From positions 744,001 through 808,000 of the forward strand of contig NZ_JACVAM010000002.1 of assembly GCF_014851865.1 (NCBI RefSeq): a DNA stretch of 64,000 nt, in the 5' to 3' direction. The notes below the pieces were generated by a model. The model had not been told where the DNA came from, did no database searches, and was given only the letters and a program-made list of their open reading frames with translations. A program made the translations under genes and the position numbers. Origin of the DNA: Pseudomonas sp. PDM16 (lineage in GTDB: Bacteria; Pseudomonadota; Gammaproteobacteria; Pseudomonadales; Pseudomonadaceae). Positions 60,826-64,000 of this stretch are shown here, piece by piece. Position 1 is the first letter of the stretch, and each line of letters starts with the position of its first letter.

Positions 60826-61526
60826 CCTGATGGGATCGCTACCAGGCTGAGCAGGTAGTCGTCGAATTCAGTGTACTGACCACTCAGCCTGGCTCCTGTG
60901 CCCCACTCTGGACTCAGGTTGATCAGCAGACGCAGCTCGGCTTGTCCGTCTTCGCTCCACGTGAGCAGCTCGGCATCGTGGAAGTAAAAGCGGGTGAGTA
61001 GCAGTGGGTAGAGCGCCTTGAACAGGCTTTCCTTGAGCGAGAAGGTCAGGGTGACCAGGCGCGCAAAGGGGGCGGGCGCCAGCCCGGTCGCGCGTTCCAG
61101 CTCTCGCGGAGTGAGAATCTCGCCGGCCAGCTTGGCGGCGCGCTCGGCGCCCAGGCGCTTTTCCACATCCAGTCCCAGGCCGCTCCACTGGCAACGGCTG
61201 CCGACGATGGCGAGGGCTTCACCGGCCCCGTGAGTGATGGAGCCCACGACAGCCTCCGGCCAGATGGGCACGCCGTCTTCATCTCTTCCCGGAACCATAG
61301 GCTGTCCGCACAGCCTGTGCAGGGCTTCGCGCGCGCAGAGGCGACCTGCGAGGTACTCACCCTGTCGCTTGGCTACGCCACGTATCGGTTCAACTGAGCA
61401 GTATCGGAAATCATCCGCGGCTAGCCGCGTGTGATCGAAGCGGGCGCGCACCAGGCAGGTAGCTGCCGGTTGTAGCGATGCGGGGGTAGGCTGAAGCTGG
61501 AAGAAGTCGGGAAAGTGCGTACTCAT
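60822..61526 (-). CDS. pcpS: 4'-phosphopantetheinyl transferase (PcpS/EntD-like)
   Basis: A ~234-aa Sfp-type transferase that moves the phosphopantetheine arm from CoA to carrier proteins. Motifs are GEYLAGRLCAREALHRL, GSITHGAGEALAIVG, WSGLGLDVEKRL (GxDxE magnesium site) and FSLKESLFKALYPLL (KESxxK). The length fits the EntD/PcpS group, which in Pseudomonas is the only such enzyme. The start at 61526 or 61535 is uncertain. A 234-bp gap upstream holds a plus-strand terminator. Confidence 0.9.
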   Translation of the reverse strand: MSTHFPDFFQLQPTPASLQPAATCLVRARFDHTRLAADDFRYCSVEPIRGVAKRQGEYLAGRLCAREALHRLCGQPMVPGRDEDGVPIWPEAVVGSITHGAGEALAIVGSRCQWSGLGLDVEKRLGAERAAKLAGEILTPRELERATGLAPAPFARLVTLTFSLKESLFKALYPLLLTRFYFHDAELLTWSEDGQAELRLLINLSPEWGTGARLSGQYTEFDDYLLSLVAIPSG

Positions 61527-61610
61527 GGACGGCATTCTGCCGTGGGTGGCCGAGGCGGGCCAACCGTTTACATTTCTTTGCACGATAACAACGAAGAGCT
61601 ACAAATCAAA

Positions 61611-61628
61611 CGCTTGTTTCATGCCAAA
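61611..61628 (-). promoter_or_regulatory. Possible -24/-12 promoter for pcpS
   Basis: On the minus strand TTTGGCATGAAACAAGCG has TGGCAT followed, 10 bp after GG, by GC. The -24 half is good, the -12 half poor (AAGCG for TTGCA). It would start RNA ~75-90 bp before pcpS. Confidence 0.2.
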
Positions 61629-61722
61629 TTAAGGCCTGCGTTCCTTCGGGAGCGCTGGTGAGGTTGTAGCCGCGGCTAGGTGTCCCCTTCCGTGGTTTTT
61701 TGACTCTACAGAATCGAGTGCG

Positions 61723-61751
61723 GGAGCCCTGAGTGGCTCCCGTTTTTTTTG
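61723..61751 (+). terminator. Orphan plus-strand terminator
   Basis: GGGAGCC-CTGAGT-GGCTCCCG followed by eight T. The genes on both sides are on the minus strand, so it does not end either of them. It may end a small RNA made on the plus strand from the gap 61527-61722. Confidence 0.85.
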
Positions 61752-61760
61752 CCGCTCGCC

Positions 61761-62501
61761 CTACTTGGCGCTATCGCATGCAGTCATCGCGGTGATGCGA
61801 AGTTGCGGATCGGAGATTCTGAGTACGCGCCTGATGCAGTTGTCGTACTGGTCTGTTGCTGACTGGGAGGAGGTGGCAGGTATGAGCAGCGCTGGTACCT
61901 GTGCGGCCTGTGGGATCAGTGTGCTATCCAGCGCCATGGTGATTTCATGATCCGTCAGCACCTGATTGAGGACGTCGGCGCCAGCAGTGAGAAAGTTCGT
62001 GATCGCTCCACTACCTTTCGCGCTCTTGCTGGCCAGGACTTGGCCTCGCTCGTCCTTGACCTCCACCGTCACGTCGTAGTCGAACCTCACGCTCATGTAG
62101 GCATCGGATTTCCACTCGCGAATGGACAGTACCAGCAGGTGAGCACCTGGGGCTGAAGCGCGATCTCGGTTATGGCTTGCTTTGGCCTCGACTGCGTAGT
62201 TGCGGGATAGCGCCGATATGATGGCAGTCTGCAGATCGGTGCCCAGGCCAAGCCCGCTCGCGGTGGTGATGTTGTAGGGGTTGTAGTAGAGCGCCCTAGA
62301 TACGCCCACGAAGTGCGGTCCTTTCTTCCCGCTGAGGATGTAGGGGCGCTGGTCGGATGTGGCTACTTCGATGACCTTCTTCTCGGTCGAAGGCTTGAGT
62401 GGAATATTCGGAGCTGCTGCCCGATAGTCCACGCGGACACCAAAGGCGCATCCCGTGAGCAGAGTCATGCAAGCGATTACTGCAATGTTTCTAAGGATCA
62501 T
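61761..62501 (-). CDS. YajG-family lipoprotein with a two-cysteine C-terminal tail
   Basis: A 246-aa lipoprotein: lipobox LLTGC at residues ~14-18 (IACMTLLTGCAFG). The body (VIEVATSDQRPYILSGKKG, SALSRNYAVEAK, LLVLSIREWKSDAYMSVRFDYDVTVEVKDERGQVLAS) looks like YajG/LPS-assembly-like lipoproteins. After a Ser/Gln/Ala linker, the last 28 residues carry YDxCxxRVLR and LRxxxMxxCD, which recur at the end of the neighbouring lipoprotein. It is 12 bp downstream of that gene and in the same operon. Confidence 0.75.
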   Translation of the reverse strand: MILRNIAVIACMTLLTGCAFGVRVDYRAAAPNIPLKPSTEKKVIEVATSDQRPYILSGKKGPHFVGVSRALYYNPYNITTASGLGLGTDLQTAIISALSRNYAVEAKASHNRDRASAPGAHLLVLSIREWKSDAYMSVRFDYDVTVEVKDERGQVLASKSAKGSGAITNFLTAGADVLNQVLTDHEITMALDSTLIPQAAQVPALLIPATSSQSATDQYDNCIRRVLRISDPQLRITAMTACDSAK

Positions 62502-62513
62502 GAGCGGTTCCTT

Positions 62514-63098
62514 CTACTTCACGCCATCACATAGCGACATGGATTCAAGCCGCAGGCGCTCATCTTGGACTCTAAGGACTCGAGCCATGCACTGGTCATA
62601 CGAGAGTGCTTGTGATGGCGGAGGGGCGGTGGAGGCTGGTTGGACCGTCGCCGCTGGTGCCAGGCGTTTGGGCGGAGTACCAATGCCTTGATACAGCAGG
62701 CCACCGTTGGCCACGCAGTCAAAATCTTCTGGATTCTCGAGCTGATAGGCGATCCCTTCTCCGATCGGGCGAATGAAGAAGATTCCTCGAAACGCCAGGT
62801 CCTGCCGCATCGTGGTGTCTTCCAGCAGATCGGCGCCTATGGCCCGAGCCTCCTCGACCATGGTTTGGCGCACTGGCTCGAAGCTCCCTGGTGATCCCTT
62901 GCGCCCCTTGAGCACGCCGATATAGGTCTTTTTCACGGACTCCGGTGTTTTCCCCGGAAGCAGGCAGACCGGGCCTGAGTGTTTGCCCAAGCCTATCGCA
63001 TAGCCTCGGCCACCTTCGTTGAAGGTCCTGGCCTTCAAGCCGCATCCGGTCACCAGGACCAATGCAAGCGTTGCAACAGCGAACCTGGTAACAGCCAT
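62514..63098 (-). CDS. Lipoprotein sharing its C-terminal tail with its neighbour
   Basis: A 194-aa lipoprotein: lipobox LVTGC at residues ~15-19. The N-terminal two thirds (GYAIGLGKHSGPVCLLPGKTPESVKKTYIG, RAIGADLLEDTTMRQDLAFRGIFFIRPIGEGIAY) match no family I know. A Pro/Ser/Ala/Thr linker (about 140-166) precedes a 28-residue tail that is 14/28 identical to that of the next gene. The ATG at 63098 is used. Confidence 0.7.
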   Translation of the reverse strand: MAVTRFAVATLALVLVTGCGLKARTFNEGGRGYAIGLGKHSGPVCLLPGKTPESVKKTYIGVLKGRKGSPGSFEPVRQTMVEEARAIGADLLEDTTMRQDLAFRGIFFIRPIGEGIAYQLENPEDFDCVANGGLLYQGIGTPPKRLAPAATVQPASTAPPPSQALSYDQCMARVLRVQDERLRLESMSLCDGVK

Positions 63099-63244
63099 AA
63101 CAACCTCATTGATGTTATCTGGCCATCATACCTTGTTGTTTCGCTTGTCACATTGCCGCTCTCCACGAGAGAGCAAGGCAATCGGGCTCTGGGGCTGATG
63201 GTGTCGACTCTGCTCTAATACCCAGTGGTTGGGCGGAGAAACAA

Positions 63245-63269
63245 AAAAGCCCGCACTAGGCGGGCTTTT
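63245..63269. terminator. Terminator downstream of tRNA-Pro
   Basis: AAAAGCCCGC-ACTAG-GCGGGCTTTT. The A-run on its left makes it work for the minus-strand tRNA-Pro. Confidence 0.85.
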
Positions 63270-63316
63270 CTGAAGTGTTTCCTGAGTCGCTGGTTACAGC
63301 TGAGGAAACCGGGAAA

Positions 63317-63393
63317 TGGTCGGAGCGACTGGATTCGAACCAGCGACCTTCTCGTCCCGAACGAGACGCGCTACCAAGCTGCGCTACGCTCCG
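63317..63393 (-). tRNA. tRNA-Pro(CGG)
   Basis: 77 nt on the minus strand. Acceptor CGGAGCG pairs with CGCTCCG, then A and an encoded CCA (63319-63317). Anticodon CGG in loop TTCGGGA, stem TCTCG/CGAGA. T-arm GCTGGTTCGAATCCAGT. Confidence 0.96.
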
Positions 63394-63562
63394 AAGGATG
63401 GCGCGCATTCTACCGAAAAAGTTTTGTTGCACAAGGTCTTAGCTGAATTTTTTTGCCGATGGTATTGGTCTTGGAGTTGTACCGGTGGTGTCGTTCTGGC
63501 CTGCGGTCTCGTTGATTCTCGTGATGGTCACTGTGCAGGTGGGGCAGGCTGTGATGGCCGCC

Positions 63563-64000
63563 TCAAGTCTGGATGTCGGCGGCTGGCGTGGCACTGGTGA
63601 GGAGGTCCGGGGTATTCAGATTTGCCAGCCGGGGGTCGTGCTCAGCGCAAGCGAGCTCGTGTATTCCCAGCGGCATCAGCGCTCGTCGGGGGCTGCGCTC
63701 CCCGGCACGCCACGCATTCTGCAACGAAGGCAGGAATGCTATGGGCAGCACGCAGAAGAGCGGCTCCCACTGCTCGCCACGGCGGATCAGCACAGCCTTG
63801 TCCGGGTCTTGCTCGGCTCTTGCTCGCATTGCCTGGATCAAGGGGGCGTCCACCTTGGGAGCATCGCAGGGTAGAACCAGCAGATGTGAATAGCGCGCGG
63901 TGGCGAGGCCGGCAAGAATTCCGGCGAAGGGGCCCGGGTAGCCTTCCTCCCCGTCAGCCACCAGTCGATCCGCATAGGGCCGATATTGCTCGGTGTTGCG
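63563..64000 (-). CDS. mobA: Molybdenum cofactor guanylyltransferase MobA, partial
   Basis: The C-terminal ~145 residues; the N-terminal nucleotide-binding part lies beyond the right edge and the frame is open to base 64000. MobA attaches GMP to molybdopterin to form the MGD cofactor. Visible parts are NTEQYRPYADRLVADGEEGYPGPFAGILAGL, LVLPCDAPKVDAPLI (metal/GTP-binding) and GEQWEPLFCVLP. The product would be needed by the molybdopterin oxidoreductase at 46-48 kb. Confidence 0.9.
   Translation of the reverse strand, partial: RNTEQYRPYADRLVADGEEGYPGPFAGILAGLATARYSHLLVLPCDAPKVDAPLIQAMRARAEQDPDKAVLIRRGEQWEPLFCVLPIAFLPSLQNAWRAGERSPRRALMPLGIHELACAEHDPRLANLNTPDLLTSATPAADIQT

Noticed and set aside
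63225..63446. Plus-strand frames of 73 and 94 codons across tRNA-Pro
   Set aside because: SDWIRTSDLLVPNETRYQAALR-type peptides come from translating the antisense of tRNA-Pro; no ribosome site.

Overview
The window reads as chromosomal backbone of a Pseudomonas (sensu lato). The grounds are high GC, phhR/phhABC, the acs-aot-argR-aru arginine block, an aru operon with paired AruF/AruG subunits, alaS-lysC-rsmA followed by tRNA-Ser and tRNA-Arg, AmrZ, and protein lengths equal to those I remember for P. aeruginosa orthologues. The order differs from P. aeruginosa in several places. A P. mendocina/oleovorans-type species would fit, but I cannot prove it. I see no integrase, transposase, insertion sequence, CRISPR array or prophage.

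Layout. (1) 1-4.9 kb: 3' end of cti, then phenylalanine catabolism (phhA-phhB-phhC) divergent from its activator phhR. (2) 5-20.2 kb: acs, then an arginine module: uptake (aotJQMP), regulator (argR), a small membrane protein, and the succinyltransferase pathway (aruC, aruF, aruG, aruD, aruB, a 95-aa acidic protein, aruE). (3) 20.3-25.2 kb: alaS, lysC, rsmA, tRNA-Ser(GCT) and two identical tRNA-Arg(ACG). (4) 25-30.9 kb: small exported proteins, mgtE, amrZ, tRNA-Arg(CCT), a membrane diguanylate cyclase, a cold-shock protein and endonuclease I. (5) 31-36 kb: a PP2C phosphatase, Ser/Thr kinase and double-FHA protein cassette with no type VI secretion genes nearby, then an exported hydrolase. (6) 36-41.9 kb: glycerol metabolism: glpD and glpR on the minus strand; ybaK, an unrecognised 399-aa protein and glpK on the plus strand. 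GlpR-like operators lie at both glpD and ybaK. (7) 42-57 kb: housekeeping and accessory genes: two family-3 solute-binding proteins, a PhzF protein, an ABC ATPase with argF, a molybdopterin oxidoreductase, grxD, a very large penicillin-binding protein, a methyltransferase, OpgC, a GST and an FMN glutamate-synthase-like protein. (8) 57-64 kb: metR/metE, a small Cys-containing protein, a phosphopantetheinyl transferase, two lipoproteins sharing a C-terminal tail, tRNA-Pro(CGG) and the 3' part of mobA.

The most interesting signals are regulatory or architectural. They are: a GlpR-type palindrome overlapping the ybaK start codon that may bring ybaK, the 399-aa gene and glpK under glycerol control; the stand-alone kinase/phosphatase/FHA trio, whose kinase carries three 53-residue repeats; the lipoprotein pair with a common two-cysteine tail; paired TGAG-N5-CTCA boxes between metR and metE; an orphan plus-strand terminator at 61.7 kb that may end a small RNA; and a possible Arg-containing leader peptide before aruF.
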